From contig CALXRO010000082.1 in NCBI GenBank assembly GCA_944390875.1, positions 1-5,657 of the forward strand: 5,657 bases of DNA, in the 5' to 3' direction. This document shows, piece after piece, positions 4,982-5,657 of the stretch. Within the stretch, counting starts at the first letter, position 1. Every line of letters begins with the position of its first letter. The notes below the pieces were generated by a model. It saw only the letters and a program-made list of their open reading frames with translations. It ran no database searches and was not told the origin of the DNA. This DNA comes from an uncultured Rickettsiales bacterium (lineage in GTDB: Bacteria; Pseudomonadota; Alphaproteobacteria; Rickettsiales; UBA1997). A program made the translations under genes and the position numbers.

Positions 4982-5656
4982 TCAAACAACAAAGACATAA
5001 CCACTATTTCTAATAGTTTTTAAAAATCTTGGATTTTTTATATCATCTTCTATTTTTTTCCTAATCCTTGTTATTTGAACATCTATAGTTCTTTCATTTA
5101 TATCATTATATAACGATTTTATTTCCTCTCTTGATAAGACGGTGTTAGCCTTTTTTAAAAGTATTCCAAGTATTTCGCGTTCCATATCCGTAAGTCTTAT
5201 ATCAATACCTAGCCTTAATAGAGTTTTTTTATTAAAATTAAATTTAAATTCACCAAAACTTATTTCATCACTATCACTTATTTTTCTTAGTCTTCTTAAA
5301 ACATTGTTAATTCTCAAAATGAGTTCTTTTGGTTCAAATGGTTTTGAAATATAATCATCAGCACCAACAGAAAGACCTTCAATCCTATTATTAGTTTCAT
5401 TAAGTGCAGTTAACATTATTATAGGAACCGGATCATTTAAATTTTCTCTGAGCCTAGCTATAAACTCAATACCATTTTCATTTGGCATCATATAATCAAC
5501 AATTATAAGATCAAAAATATATTTTTTCATAATATTATTAGCTTCTTCTGTTGATGAAGCTGTTGAAGTTACAAAATTATTTTTACTTAAGTATTTAGAT
5601 AAAAGCTCTCTTATTCTATCATCATCATCAATTATTAGTATATGCGGCCCTATCAT
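4982..5656 (-). CDS. OmpR/PhoB-family two-component response regulator (PetR-like)
   Basis: 224 residues, typical for the family. The receiver domain (about 5-120) has acidic residues Asp10-Asp13, phospho-acceptor Asp54 (LIIVDYMMP), Thr83 (MLTA), Tyr102 and Lys105 (KPF), all the residues needed for phosphorylation and switching. The C-terminal winged-helix DNA-binding domain (about 130-224) shows LTDMEREIL, the recognition-helix region ERTIDVQITRIRKKIEDD, and the wing ending LKTIRNSGYVFVV. The start PHILIIDDDDRIRELLSKYL resembles the alphaproteobacterial PetR/OmpR-like regulators, which supports the ATG at 5656; only one base upstream is visible, so an earlier start cannot be excluded. It is a cytoplasmic transcription regulator whose sensor kinase is not in the window. 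It converges on the PagL-like pair. Control of those genes is only a suggestion from proximity. Confidence 0.93.
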   Translation of the reverse strand: MIGPHILIIDDDDRIRELLSKYLSKNNFVTSTASSTEEANNIMKKYIFDLIIVDYMMPNENGIEFIARLRENLNDPVPIIMLTALNETNNRIEGLSVGADDYISKPFEPKELILRINNVLRRLRKISDSDEISFGEFKFNFNKKTLLRLGIDIRLTDMEREILGILLKKANTVLSREEIKSLYNDINERTIDVQITRIRKKIEDDIKNPRFLKTIRNSGYVFVV

Positions 5657-5657
5657 A

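Noticed and set aside
5142..5354. 70-codon plus-strand frame opposite the response regulator
   Set aside because: Antisense of the receiver/DNA-binding linker region, low complexity Leu/Ser/Ile; no ribosome site.

Overview
The window reads as part of a very AT-rich (roughly a quarter G+C by eye), gene-dense alphaproteobacterial genome, most likely a host-associated, reduced-genome member of the Rickettsiales or Holosporales. Three things point that way. The YchF C-terminus (HTDFEKGF, then a DGDIFHFRFNI-type end) and the PetR/OmpR-like regulator start (PHILIIDDDDRIRELL) look alphaproteobacterial. There is a Sca-like autotransporter barrel. The trypsin-like protein has the C-terminal layout I associate with alphaproteobacterial S1C proteins. 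TGA is used as a stop by four genes, so the standard code applies. The lineage is inferred from motifs, not from a search.

Layout, left to right: (1) the 3' end of a large autotransporter (+), cut by the left edge; (2) a deoxyinosine (hypoxanthine) DNA glycosylase gene (-), whose stop codon overlaps the autotransporter stop; (3) a 219-base divergent promoter region; (4) ychF (+), the P-loop/TGS ATPase; (5) immediately downstream and probably translationally coupled, a membrane-anchored trypsin/HtrA-like protein in which all three catalytic residues appear replaced; (6) two tandem paralogous PagL-type outer-membrane lipid A deacylases (+), the second also coupled to the first; (7) on the opposite strand, ending 4 bases from the second PagL gene, a complete OmpR/PhoB-type response regulator (-) whose start lies at the right edge.

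Functionally, four of the seven genes concern the cell envelope: a surface autotransporter, a periplasm-facing pseudoprotease and two lipid A-modifying barrels. The adjacent response regulator could control envelope genes, but nothing in the sequence proves it. YchF and the glycosylase are housekeeping (translation/stress and DNA repair).

The observations most worth a second look are the triad-less protease homologue, a 90-base GC-rich island inside ychF that contains an inverted repeat plus a 20-codon out-of-frame ORF behind a perfect Shine-Dalgarno, and the paired PagL genes that both carry Asn where the classical enzyme has its catalytic Glu. No RNA genes, CRISPR arrays, insertion sequences or convincing intrinsic terminators were found.
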